Shown: piece after piece, positions 39,897-48,934 of the stretch
Layout of the letters: each line of letters starts with the position of its first letter
Position numbering within the stretch: the first letter of the stretch is position 1
Assembly: GCA_015709715.1 (NCBI GenBank)
Contig: CP054184.1
Location: 1,969,001-2,033,000, forward strand
Source: Nitrospira sp.
GTDB taxonomy: Bacteria; Nitrospirota; Nitrospiria; Nitrospirales; Nitrospiraceae
Direction of reading: 5' to 3'
DNA length: 64,000 nt
Program-made: the position numbers and the translations under genes
Notes under the pieces: model-generated
Databases searched by the model: none
What the model was told of the DNA's origin: nothing
Seen by the model: only the letters and a program-made list of their open reading frames with translations

Positions 39897-41246
39897 GTGA
39901 ACATCAACGACCCCATACAGCTGGACGCCGAACGACTCGCGGCCTTCCGAAAAGAGGTCACATCCCACCGGGCCGTCGACAGCCATGCCTGGGAAGCCTC
40001 CAGTCGTTTGGTCAAACCTGAAGAGTGGCCAAAGACACGAGAGAGCCTTTGTGAAGCCATCGAGCGTTCCACCCTCTCCCCAGACTTCAAACACCATCTC
40101 CTTGCGGCCCTGCCGGAGCCCGACTTCACGAGCCATCGGTCCGGGCAAGCGGAGACACTCAAGGAATTGACCGGACTCCCTCGGACCAAGGGCCTTCGCG
40201 CCCTGTGCCTTTTCTTTGGGCTCCGATCGCAGCAGCCTCTGAAATGGCCGGTTCCGTTGGTCACGGCAGCTGCAGTCGAAACATTCTTACGAACACAATC
40301 CAATCCCTACGACATTTTGACAGAGCAGGTTCCGGCCTCAGTCTTGGATCTGGGAGCAGGAGATCTCTCCTTCGCCGAGGAGCTGGCCACACTGTACGGT
40401 CCGCAACTTTCCACAGCGGGTCGACCGCTGATCCTGCATTGCGTCGACCGACTGGACCCCGCCTCGCAACTCGGCGGCCCGCTGCACGCTCCCCCCCTTC
40501 GGCTCAGCCGCCTCCGCAGCGCGCCGCACCTCCAATTTCGTTTTTACGGAAACCAGGACATGTGCGCCCTATCAGCGTTGGAGGAAGATGGACGCCTCGC
40601 GCAACGCTACCTCATCGTATCTTGTTGGGCGCCCGCGACGCCGACCTTCGCCTACGAACCCACGCGCCTGGCTCCCGCCGTGATCGCAGAAGAATTGCGG
40701 CGCACCAAGGGCGAGGCCCGCCTGGTGCGGCATGGGAAGGAGTCGGCGCTTGAGGTATTACACGCCGGCCGCAATCTTCTGTTTCCTCCGTGGAAGTTCG
40801 ACATCCGTGGACCGTTGGTACTCCTCCAGATCATGGCCATGCACGGAGCCCTCTGCGTTCTGGGGTCGGTCGACTCGCAAGTCTTCTGGGAACTCCTCGC
40901 TCAGCTGATCGACGACCCTCGTGTGAGGCCCGCCGATGTAGTCTTCTCGGATCACAATCTTCCCAAGATCTTCGGAGACACCTATACACGACTGTCGACG
41001 CTTCCTCTCGGCGCCTCCTGCGACCTCTCGGAAATCACCCCCCTGCGTCCGGTGATTCCCTCCGTGCTCCCGACAGCGACCGGCTCCGCACGACCGTATC
41101 GATTCCGACAGGTGTCGATCCGCCGAGGTGCGCTCTGGAGCGGAATGCCTGCGAGCAGCACGGCCCGACAATTTCAATCCATGACGGAGGAAACGCCGCC
41201 CTGGTTCCTCACGCTTGTCCCGGAAACCCTCGCTGCAGGAATTTGA
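39897..41246 (+). CDS. Unknown protein with methyltransferase-like motif
   Basis: 449 residues starting with a GTG. The segment VLDLGAGDLSFAEELATLYG matches class I SAM-binding motif I, followed after about 30 residues by ILHCVDRLDPASQ, which could be motif II. The C-terminal part has no motif I know. No catalytic signature for a specific substrate is visible. It is followed by the MoxR gene, which may or may not share the transcript. Confidence 0.6.
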   Translation: MNINDPIQLDAERLAAFRKEVTSHRAVDSHAWEASSRLVKPEEWPKTRESLCEAIERSTLSPDFKHHLLAALPEPDFTSHRSGQAETLKELTGLPRTKGLRALCLFFGLRSQQPLKWPVPLVTAAAVETFLRTQSNPYDILTEQVPASVLDLGAGDLSFAEELATLYGPQLSTAGRPLILHCVDRLDPASQLGGPLHAPPLRLSRLRSAPHLQFRFYGNQDMCALSALEEDGRLAQRYLIVSCWAPATPTFAYEPTRLAPAVIAEELRRTKGEARLVRHGKESALEVLHAGRNLLFPPWKFDIRGPLVLLQIMAMHGALCVLGSVDSQVFWELLAQLIDDPRVRPADVVFSDHNLPKIFGDTYTRLSTLPLGASCDLSEITPLRPVIPSVLPTATGSARPYRFRQVSIRRGALWSGMPASSTARQFQSMTEETPPWFLTLVPETLAAGI

Positions 41247-41369
41247 GCCCGAGTCATTACAGGGATCCCGCCCGAACTGCCCGATAAATTGACGGTCTTC
41301 GGACCCTTTGTTAGACTTCCGACAGACACACCCACGGTTCGATGCCGATCCGCGCTGCAGTCACCGAAC

Positions 41370-42311
41370 GTGAATTCGACACAATCGATCAAAGCCCTAC
41401 AGGACAATGTTGCACGAGTCATCAAGGGCAAGGCCCAGGTGATCGAACGGGCGGTCGTGTGCCTGTTGGCGCGCGGCCATCTCTTGATCGAAGACGTCCC
41501 CGGAGTGGGGAAAACGACCCTCGCCCATAGCCTTGCCCGTTCGCTCGACTGTTCCTTCAAACGCATTCAATTCACCAGCGACTTACTGCCCTCCGATATC
41601 GTCGGCATTTCGGTCTTCAACCGTCAGAAGCAGGCCTTCGAATTCATCCCCGGCCCGCTGTTTGCCAACATCGTCCTGGCCGATGAGATCAATCGCACGA
41701 CACCCAAGACGCAGAGCAGTCTCCTGGAGGCCATGAGCGAGGCCCAGATCTCGGTGGACAACCAAACCTATCCGCTTCGGCAACCGTTCATGGTCATCGC
41801 GACGCAGAACCCCGCCGAGTATCACGGGACCTATCCGCTCCCCGAATCCCAACTCGATCGATTCCTCATGCGTCTTCGCATCGGCTATCCCACCCCCGAC
41901 GAGGAAAAGAAGGTCTTGGATCGTCCGCAAGCCTTGCATCCCGCCGATGAAATCGAGCCCGTCCTCACAGCCCAACACATCCTGGATCTACAAGCCCAAA
42001 CCGAGAAGGTTGCGATGGAAGAAAGCTTGATGGACTACTTGCTCGCCATCGTCCTGGCCACTCGTCAACACAACCTGTTGTCACTCGGGGTCAGCACGAG
42101 AGGTACGCTCGCCTTGTCCAAAGCCGCGAAGGCCCTTGCCCTCGTTCGTGACCGGACCTATTGCCTTCCCGAGGACATTAAGGAATTGGCTCCGGCGGTC
42201 CTGGCTCATCGTGTCATGCCGAACCGATCCCCTGGCATGCGCACGACCGGCTTCGAGCATACGGAGCGGATCATCCAAGACATTCTCGATAGCGTTCCTG
42301 TCCCCCTATAG
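41370..42311 (+). CDS. MoxR-family AAA+ ATPase
   Basis: 313 residues from the GTG at 41370. The frame is also open from a TTG at 41289, but those 27 residues are not like the family. Walker A GVGKTT (45-50), Walker B ANIVLADEINRTTPKTQSSLLEAM, and the sensor 1 region VIATQNPAEYHGTYPLPESQLDRFLM. MoxR ATPases act as chaperones with the DUF58 and transglutaminase or VWA proteins encoded next to them, as here. Confidence 0.88.
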   Translation: MNSTQSIKALQDNVARVIKGKAQVIERAVVCLLARGHLLIEDVPGVGKTTLAHSLARSLDCSFKRIQFTSDLLPSDIVGISVFNRQKQAFEFIPGPLFANIVLADEINRTTPKTQSSLLEAMSEAQISVDNQTYPLRQPFMVIATQNPAEYHGTYPLPESQLDRFLMRLRIGYPTPDEEKKVLDRPQALHPADEIEPVLTAQHILDLQAQTEKVAMEESLMDYLLAIVLATRQHNLLSLGVSTRGTLALSKAAKALALVRDRTYCLPEDIKELAPAVLAHRVMPNRSPGMRTTGFEHTERIIQDILDSVPVPL

Positions 42312-42371
42312 AGACCTGACCACGGCTACGTCGCGCCACCCTGAATTCGTCGCGCGCTCCTCTCACCTGTC

Positions 42372-43499
42372 ATGTTGCACCGGAACCCTACATCCACTCA
42401 CCGACGTGTTCGATTGACCACTGAGGGCGCCAGATTCCTGCTCTTTACGCTGGCAGTCGGCACCGCGGCAGTGAATACAGGCAATAACCTCTTCTATCTC
42501 CTCCTAGCCATGATGCTCAGCCTGATCGTCGTATCCGGCCTCATCTCCGAATTGTGTGTGCGACGATTGGCGTTCAAGCGGCAGGCCCCGGAGTATTTCT
42601 TTGCCAACGAGCCAGGCACTGTGACACTACGCGTCACGAACCACAAAATGCGCATCCCAAGCTTCTCCTTGCACCTCCTGGAGGCCAGCGATCGCGAGCC
42701 GTACGATCATCGCCTGCGGATCCCCACCCTTGCCCCTCAGGCATCCGTCTCCATTTCATATCCGTGGCGCATCGGTCGGCGCGGCCAGTATCACCTCCGG
42801 GGGATTCAAGTCAGCACCTCCTTCCCTTTCAACCTGTTTGTGAAGCAGGCCTGGTACCCTTGCGACACCTCCATCCTGGTATGCCCACAACCCCTTCCTC
42901 TGCCTCCGATGCGTCTGGGCGCCTTGAGCAACTTGGGACACCACCATGTCGCGGCGCGGCGCGGGCAAGGCACGTCGCTCTATAACCTGCGGGAATTCCG
43001 CCCTGGTGACGATGCGCGCGCGATTCACTGGATGACCACAGCCAAAACATCGAAGCTGATGCTCAGAGAAACCGAATCGGAAGATCACCGTCAGGTCATT
43101 GTGGCCGTTTCGACCGTTGCGCCCGATGATGCCGACCCGGCGTTCGAACGCGCCCTGTCCATCGCCGCCTCACTCGTCTCCTTATTCCTCAGGGAGGGAT
43201 ACGAGGTCCACCTGCTGTTGGGTAACCAGCCGATTCATACCGCCGCAGGTCCTGACCAAAGTCTGTCTCTGTTCCATGCCTTGGCCCTCTGCGAACGGCA
43301 ACGCCCAGCCATGTGCGAGGTGATCTATCAGGCCATGGCCCACGCACTGGCCGCTTCAATGGAGGGAGTGACGATTGGGCTGACACCGTGGACGGATCCC
43401 GATGGGGCAGCAACACCCTTTTACAATCTCGATCACATGATTTCTCCGGAGAGCGACGAGGATCTGTTCAATGGCGCTGGATCAGGCATTCCGGCTTAG
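42372..43499 (+). CDS. DUF58-domain membrane protein
   Basis: 375 residues. Two membrane helices near the N-terminus (ARFLLFTLAVGTAAVNTGNNLFYLLLAMMLSLIVVSGL), a beta domain, and the DUF58 signature YNLREFRPGDDARAIHWMTTAKTSKLMLRETE. It lies between the moxR and transglutaminase genes, the usual partnership. It overlaps the next gene by 29 bases. Confidence 0.85.
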   Translation: MLHRNPTSTHRRVRLTTEGARFLLFTLAVGTAAVNTGNNLFYLLLAMMLSLIVVSGLISELCVRRLAFKRQAPEYFFANEPGTVTLRVTNHKMRIPSFSLHLLEASDREPYDHRLRIPTLAPQASVSISYPWRIGRRGQYHLRGIQVSTSFPFNLFVKQAWYPCDTSILVCPQPLPLPPMRLGALSNLGHHHVAARRGQGTSLYNLREFRPGDDARAIHWMTTAKTSKLMLRETESEDHRQVIVAVSTVAPDDADPAFERALSIAASLVSLFLREGYEVHLLLGNQPIHTAAGPDQSLSLFHALALCERQRPAMCEVIYQAMAHALAASMEGVTIGLTPWTDPDGAATPFYNLDHMISPESDEDLFNGAGSGIPA

Positions 43500-45693
43500 C
43501 TCAATCCTGCTGGCCGCCACCAGCTGTACGAACCTGGCCTTGGCGATTACCCTCCCGCCATGGCTGCTGGTCCTCGCCGGTCTGGCCTTTGCCGGCGCGC
43601 TCCTCCGACTTCATCCGAGAACCCATTCCGCCCGGCTATTATCTGCCTTGCGGTTTTCCGCACTCACGTGGAACTTCTTCCTGTTGTCGGCCTTTGCCGG
43701 ATTCTGGATAGACCTGCTCCTCATTTCACGGGACGTGTTGGCCGCCGGCATCCATTTCCTCCTGTTGCTGCTCGTGAACAAATTGTCCAATCTCGACCAT
43801 CGGCGGGACTTTCTTCATCTCTATGCCATCAGTCTCATCGCCCTCCTGGCATCGGCGGCCCTCACGACACAGATCTGGCATGCTCCGCTCTTTCTGGCCT
43901 ATCTGATGGCCGGAGTCTGGTCACTTTTGCTCTACCACCTGACGAAGGAACAGGAGGAGTGGACCGGTAACCCACCTGGGCACACTGACTCCGCACACTT
44001 ACCGCCTCCTCCGACTTCCTGCTCACGCCGATTCTTTTGGACAGCGAACGCGGTTGCCGGCCTAACGCTTCTTCTCACCCTATTATTTTTCTTTTCGATT
44101 CCCCGGCTCGGAGTCGGCCTGTTTCAGAACGACCACGAGGCGAGCCTGCGCACGACGGGTTTCTCCGATCAGGTCGATCTTGGCGTCATCGGTCCCGTCA
44201 AGCTGGATTCCAGTATCGTGATGCGAGTGGAATTACCGGACCGGACCGGCGAGGACGTGGTGCAGGCGCCGCTGTACCTCCGTGGAGTGGCTTACGATCA
44301 GTACAACGGCAAATCGTGGAGCAACACCCTCCCTCACCTCCGTCCGCTCACCGAAATCCCGCAAGGCGTATTCAGCGTTCGCTTACCCGGCACCAAGCTG
44401 CCCGCGCCGACGGGCCGCTTGAGACAAGACATCCTGCTCGAACCGCTTGACACCGCAGTCCTCTTCGGCGCTCCGTTCATAGTATCGGTCAAGGGGAACT
44501 TTCTCTCGGTGCAAGCGGATCTCATGGGATCCGTACAACTGCCGTTCCCCACGCACAGCCGCCTCCACTATACGGTCTATTCGGCGCCCACCACCCTAAT
44601 GGCGGCGGAGCAATCCCCCTCCGCCTTCGTGTACCCCGAATTCGTGCTGCGACATTATCTCCAGCTCCCGTCCATCAGTCCCAGCATTCACGAACTGGCC
44701 CGACGCATTACGCAGTCGTCCCCAAACATCGCGCAATCCATTCAGCGCATCCGAACACATCTCACGACCGGCTATCGCTACAGTCTGAACGTTCCCTCTC
44801 TACAATCCGACCATCCGCTCGAGGATTTTCTGTTCGCACGCAAAACGGGCTACTGCGAGCACTATGCAACCGCGATGGTCATTATGTTGCGCTCGGCAGG
44901 AATTCCTGCGAGGCTGGTGACCGGTTTTTTGGCCACAGAATGGAATGCCTTCGGCAGCTACTACACCGTTCGTCAGCGCGATGCGCACGCGTGGGTGGAG
45001 GTGTACTTCCCCCGTTCAGGCTGGATCACGATGGACCCCACGCCACCTGCTCCCGTACCGGACGAACGAGCCTGGTGGGAAACCGCAGGCAGTGTGGTGG
45101 ATTCAGCTCGGTTGAAGTGGGACCGCCTATTTGTCCATTACAGCGCCTACGATCAGCGCGCGGTGATCCAAGGCATTCGGGACGGTGGGGAGGCCATGCG
45201 GACCCGACTGTCGACGTCCGTCGCCGGCCTGCTGTCGACAGGGGTCACCGCGTTCACCGAATCACTCAAGGCGTTCGCCCGCGACCGCGTGGCGGAAACG
45301 GTCGTCGCGCTTCTCATCGTCCTCGTGGGCTTGACCTTCACATTGAAGTGGTGGATCAACCGAATGCCCGGAACGATCGGGAAACAAGATCCGCACTCCA
45401 GCCATCAACGCCAGGCCATCATCCTCTATACGAACATGGTCGATTGTTGTGCCCACCACGGCATCATGAGACAGGCCAGTACCACCCCCGGAGAGTTCCT
45501 TCGTCAAATTCAAGCGCAATGGGCCGAAGCCTGGCCTTCCGCTGATGCCCTCACGCAGATCTACACACGCGCCAGGTTTGGCCGTGCCCCCTTGACTCAA
45601 GACGACCTCTCAACCGCCCGCCGCTTGTTGCATACTCTACAAGCACAGCGGCACCCAGCCGCCCATGCAGCCTCAGACAGCCACCGTCGCTAA
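43471..45693 (+). CDS. TgpA-like membrane transglutaminase-fold protein
   Basis: 740 residues. Multiple membrane helices at the N-terminus (DUF3488-like), a periplasmic transglutaminase domain with the triad in RKTGYCEHYATAM (Cys), DAHAWVEVYF (His) and ITMDPTP (Asp), then a further helix near 610 (VALLIVLVGLTFTL) and a C-terminal cytoplasmic DUF4129-like tail. The enzyme class is inferred; the substrate is unknown. It ends the moxR-DUF58-tgpA operon. Confidence 0.88.
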   Translation: MALDQAFRLSSILLAATSCTNLALAITLPPWLLVLAGLAFAGALLRLHPRTHSARLLSALRFSALTWNFFLLSAFAGFWIDLLLISRDVLAAGIHFLLLLLVNKLSNLDHRRDFLHLYAISLIALLASAALTTQIWHAPLFLAYLMAGVWSLLLYHLTKEQEEWTGNPPGHTDSAHLPPPPTSCSRRFFWTANAVAGLTLLLTLLFFFSIPRLGVGLFQNDHEASLRTTGFSDQVDLGVIGPVKLDSSIVMRVELPDRTGEDVVQAPLYLRGVAYDQYNGKSWSNTLPHLRPLTEIPQGVFSVRLPGTKLPAPTGRLRQDILLEPLDTAVLFGAPFIVSVKGNFLSVQADLMGSVQLPFPTHSRLHYTVYSAPTTLMAAEQSPSAFVYPEFVLRHYLQLPSISPSIHELARRITQSSPNIAQSIQRIRTHLTTGYRYSLNVPSLQSDHPLEDFLFARKTGYCEHYATAMVIMLRSAGIPARLVTGFLATEWNAFGSYYTVRQRDAHAWVEVYFPRSGWITMDPTPPAPVPDERAWWETAGSVVDSARLKWDRLFVHYSAYDQRAVIQGIRDGGEAMRTRLSTSVAGLLSTGVTAFTESLKAFARDRVAETVVALLIVLVGLTFTLKWWINRMPGTIGKQDPHSSHQRQAIILYTNMVDCCAHHGIMRQASTTPGEFLRQIQAQWAEAWPSADALTQIYTRARFGRAPLTQDDLSTARRLLHTLQAQRHPAAHAASDSHRR

Positions 45694-45792
45694 CCGGCGC
45701 GCCCCTTCGTTGCCGAGAGAACAATCACGGAGGATCGGAGAAGCCTTGTGCCCGCAGGATCATCAGCCTCAATTCATCGACACCATCGTACG

Positions 45793-46746
45793 TCAAACGA
45801 CGGATCGCGCCACCCGCCGTTGCTCAGGTGCCCAGGCGAGGCTCTTCACGGCAAGCACCGGACATGGCGAGCGACGCAACACCGCTTCCGCGACACTGCC
45901 CCTCATGACATGCGAGATTCCACGCCGCCCGTGCGTCCCCATAATAATGAGGTCGCTTCCCAACGTGCGGGCATACTCCAGGATAGAATCGGACGGGATG
46001 CCACCGCGAATCGCAGTTCGAACAGAGACACCGGTCGACCGGATTGCGTCTACATATGGCATAAATTGCAGGTCGATGCGCCCGTCGAGTCGTCCCCGTG
46101 CTTCCGGTCGCACCGTTCCATCGTCTTCAAAGATCTGAGGCTCCAAGATATGCAACAGGGTCAAGGATGCGCCGAGGTCCATGGCCAGTTGGATTGCGCA
46201 CTCAAGCGCATCTATTGAGCAATCCGAAAAATCGATCGGAACGACGATCTGCCGGAATGTAGTCGGAGCATCCGTCTGGCGCGCCTCGAGCGCGTTCGGA
46301 GCCCTGATCGCCAGCACGGGACAGGGAGCCATGGTGATGACCCCTTCCGCGGTGCTTCCCAACAGAATGTGGTCAAGCCCAGTCCTTCCATGAGTACCCA
46401 TCACGATTACATCCGCGCAATTTTTCTCAGCGGCCTCACAAATCTGTATGCTCGGAATGCCGACTCGCTGATGAGCAGTCACGGAAACCGTCGGCGACGT
46501 GAGGCGTCGAACGGCCTCGGCCAAATGTTCGTCCGTTTCCTCATGAGCCTCAACCGCGACATAGACCCCTGGATAAAGTTCCAGGACATGAACGACATCG
46601 ATTGTAGCTCCATAGACCTTGCTGAGGAAGGTCAGCGGCTTTTCTGCATGATGGGCGCAGGGCGAAAAGTCGGTAGCAAACAAGATCCGTGAGATCCACG
46701 CACCGCCTGGTCCGCCTAGGAACTTGCTCCCTTGGCCTTGGCTCAT
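45793..46746 (-). CDS. Tandem universal stress protein (UspA x2)
   Basis: 317 residues from the ATG at 46746. Two UspA domains: the first with RILFATDFSPCAHHAEKP and GTHGRTGLDHILLGSTAEGVI, the second with QIVVPIDFSDCSIDALECA and GTHGRRGISHVMRGSVAEAVL. Both keep the G-x2-G-x9-G-(S/T) ATP-binding motif. The frame stays open for 139 codons upstream, but those residues are low-complexity and have no family match. It converges with the tgpA gene. Confidence 0.85.
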   Translation of the reverse strand: MSQGQGSKFLGGPGGAWISRILFATDFSPCAHHAEKPLTFLSKVYGATIDVVHVLELYPGVYVAVEAHEETDEHLAEAVRRLTSPTVSVTAHQRVGIPSIQICEAAEKNCADVIVMGTHGRTGLDHILLGSTAEGVITMAPCPVLAIRAPNALEARQTDAPTTFRQIVVPIDFSDCSIDALECAIQLAMDLGASLTLLHILEPQIFEDDGTVRPEARGRLDGRIDLQFMPYVDAIRSTGVSVRTAIRGGIPSDSILEYARTLGSDLIIMGTHGRRGISHVMRGSVAEAVLRRSPCPVLAVKSLAWAPEQRRVARSVV

Positions 46747-47549
46747 GTCGGCCTCATTCGCATTCCTGCGGCAACTAGGGATGGCTCCCTGCATGTCCCG
46801 GCTCGTTCCATGGAACATGAGACCCGCCGAGAATGCAAATACCGATCCGATGGATCGTCCCCAGAACGAAGGTCGGATGACCGCACAATTCCACATTGCG
46901 AAGCGCAGTCTCACTCGCCTCCGACCGCACGCTGAGCGATCCGCATGGTTTTGAACGGATCGCGGCGTGCGTAATTGCTCGCAGAGGCTGCGTGGAAGCG
47001 GACCGATCGTCGTCACTCTGTCCGATACCGACACAGCCCTACTGATCGCATTGGTCCAGCTCGCTTCGCGATAAGCCGGGTCCCCCCCTACGGTCTGACG
47101 AACACGCGGCCCCCGGGAACTCGGCGGCGCCTGTCGAAGCGACAAGTCCGTGCGAGAACGCACATCCTCGCTCTCTCGTGGGAGTTAGGACATTATGAGT
47201 AGCAACGTACCGCGAGGTCGATCTAGAGGTCGACCTTCTAGACAGAACAGATCGTCTATCTCTCCCAAACCTCCAACTTGCATTTCCCCCGTCTCTCAGG
47301 TCTAAAGCCAGCTCCAAACTTGACACTGGGGCAAATCCTGGCTTTGAGAACCAAGCTGTGTCCGTCCAGCCCTCAACAAGCAGCACCTTCGCCAATCTAC
47401 CAATCTGGTCGGCAACATTGGGCTTGGCAGTCTACGGATCGAGCCAAAGAGATTCTCAGGCAGGTCCAGGGATACTTCCTCTCACGGGAAATTCTCTTCA
47501 CTTTCAGACCGCTACACCACAAGCGAGTTGCCTCGCACCGCTTCGAGTT
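46747..47549. other. Gene-poor stretch upstream of the UspA gene
   Basis: About 800 bases with no convincing gene on either strand. Open frames exist but lack ribosome sites and family features. A near-palindrome, CTAGAGGTCGACCTTCTAG, lies at 47223-47241. A partial sigma-54-like site at 46834-46849 (minus strand) is too degenerate to call. No tRNA or IS signature was seen. Confidence 0.5.
47223..47241. repeat. Near-perfect 19-base palindrome in a gene-poor region
   Basis: CTAGAGGTCGACCTTCTAG reads almost the same on both strands, with a single mismatched pair around the GGTCGACC core. It stands in a stretch without genes. It may be an operator or chance. Confidence 0.35.
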
Positions 47550-47879
47550 TCAAGGGAGCGTCTCGCAATACTGCTCCAACTGAAGTGAAAAGACCAGAAA
47601 CTCGTCTCCGCCCTGGCGACGGTACTCTTCTTTCGACACACCTTCGCGGCGCTCTCTTCTGAATTGTTCACAAGCGCGCCGCTCTGCCCGTTTAATTGAC
47701 GGCTGCAGCTGAGCCTGCGCTTCAAGAGAACGGGCGGCCATACTTTCCTGCATTCGCTTCAAGGCGCGAAAGTGGTCGTACAGTTTTAGTTCATCCACTT
47801 CGACACGTGTCGATTCGCCCTCAGTCGAGTGAGCCACAGCCGGTAACATCAAGAGTATGCATAATCCCAGGATCATCAT
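47550..47879 (-). CDS. Small secreted protein of unknown function
   Basis: 109 residues: signal peptide MMILGLCILLMLPAVAHS, then a strongly charged helical domain (HFRALKRMQESMAARSLEAQAQL..., RAERRACEQFRRERREGVSKEEYRRQG). Two cysteines remain in the mature part. The ATG pair is preceded by AAGGGC. It lies 12 bases after the DUF362 gene on the same strand and is probably the last gene of the Tad transcript. Confidence 0.6.
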   Translation of the reverse strand: MMILGLCILLMLPAVAHSTEGESTRVEVDELKLYDHFRALKRMQESMAARSLEAQAQLQPSIKRAERRACEQFRRERREGVSKEEYRRQGGDEFLVFSLQLEQYCETLP

Positions 47880-47891
47880 GACGAGCCCTTG

Positions 47892-48917
47892 TTAGATGAG
47901 TCGTATCCCCCGCTGAGCCGGAATCGTCTCGATCAAGGTGAAATTCGTTCGAACAGAGGCAATAGCCTCCCCACGTTGTTCAATCGCGCTTTCAGCAATC
48001 GGCCCCAGCCAGTTATCAGCTCGTTCCAGGTAAGACACTCGATAGGGATCAATGCCCATGATACGACAACACGTTGCATCGACTGCAGCAGGATTTCGTC
48101 CCATCACGAGAACGGCAGCCTTCTTTGGATCCCCTGTGATGGGCCCATCCCCTTCCATTCCCACGATGCCATCGACAATGGCAAACTGCGGCTTCAACGT
48201 CGCATTGATATCCAAAATCGAGTTCTCTATCCCGGCATGATGCAACACATTCTTGGGCCACCCGTAGTAGATGCCAGGCATCACACCAAAGAGATTCTTC
48301 ATCGCTAGCGTAGCACCAGCCCAATGGTGTGTTTTCATCTTGGCGACGGAGACAATCCAATCCACTTCTTGGAAAAGAGATGGAAAGGTCAACGCCCGCA
48401 GTGAAGATTGGCGACCGGCATTCGGCAACTCATAGCCCGTGATGTAATTCAAGTCGTGAAACGCAATACGATCTTCCGTGAGCACATCTGCCAATCCGGA
48501 CTCTTCATAGACCGCCAACGTGTCGCGTCGATGGCCAGGGCCTTCGGCCACCATTACCGTGGTCGCGCCCAGCCGCAGAAAAGCCTCGATAGCTCCACGC
48601 AACACCAGAGGATGCGTATTGATGTGGGGAGCTGTTGAGGCGGTTTCGACAAGGTTTGGCTTCAGGAGAATGCGCTTCCCTCTCAACTCATCCGCAGTAA
48701 CACCCAACTCTCGAATACCTCTCGTAATGACCTCGGCGATATCCAGCTGGTAATGCGCGGCTCTGGCCACAAACACGTGCGCTCGTTGCGGCAAGCGGAA
48801 ATATCGTCTGGGGACGATGAGCGAACCAGCTCCCAACACCAGGCCAACTCCAGCCGCCATGAGGATATCACGACGTGTGAGCCCCCACTCTGATCTCGCT
48901 TTTGCATCTTTCGACAC
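47892..48917 (-). CDS. DUF362-domain protein with Tat-type signal
   Basis: 341 residues from the GTG at 48917, which has a GAGGG ribosome site 5 bases upstream and avoids overlap with the preceding gene. The N-terminus LTRRDILMAAGVGLVLGAG is a Tat-type signal. The DUF362 core includes KRILLKPNLVETASTAPHINTHPLVLRGAIEAFLRLGA, VSVAKMKTHHWAGATLAMKNLFG and IVDGIVGMEGDGPITGDPK. The biochemical role is unknown. It follows the toroid gene by 17 bases. Confidence 0.75.
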   Translation of the reverse strand: MSKDAKARSEWGLTRRDILMAAGVGLVLGAGSLIVPRRYFRLPQRAHVFVARAAHYQLDIAEVITRGIRELGVTADELRGKRILLKPNLVETASTAPHINTHPLVLRGAIEAFLRLGATTVMVAEGPGHRRDTLAVYEESGLADVLTEDRIAFHDLNYITGYELPNAGRQSSLRALTFPSLFQEVDWIVSVAKMKTHHWAGATLAMKNLFGVMPGIYYGWPKNVLHHAGIENSILDINATLKPQFAIVDGIVGMEGDGPITGDPKKAAVLVMGRNPAAVDATCCRIMGIDPYRVSYLERADNWLGPIAESAIEQRGEAIASVRTNFTLIETIPAQRGIRLI

Positions 48918-48934
48918 GAAATCCCTCAGTGTGT

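Noticed and set aside
46834-46849. Sigma-54-like site upstream of the UspA gene (CGGATCGGTATTTGCA on the minus strand)
   Set aside because: Only TTGCA and the GG match well; the -24 is poor. Too degenerate to call beside the better candidates.
45793-47163. A 456-residue version of the UspA protein
   Set aside because: The first 139 residues are unlike UspA or any domain and no ribosome site precedes them. The ATG at 46746 begins the family sequence.
47039-47395. Minus-strand 118-residue open frame starting MAKVLLVEG
   Set aside because: The start is a TTG without a ribosome site, and the rest is low-complexity Ser/Arg sequence with no domain.
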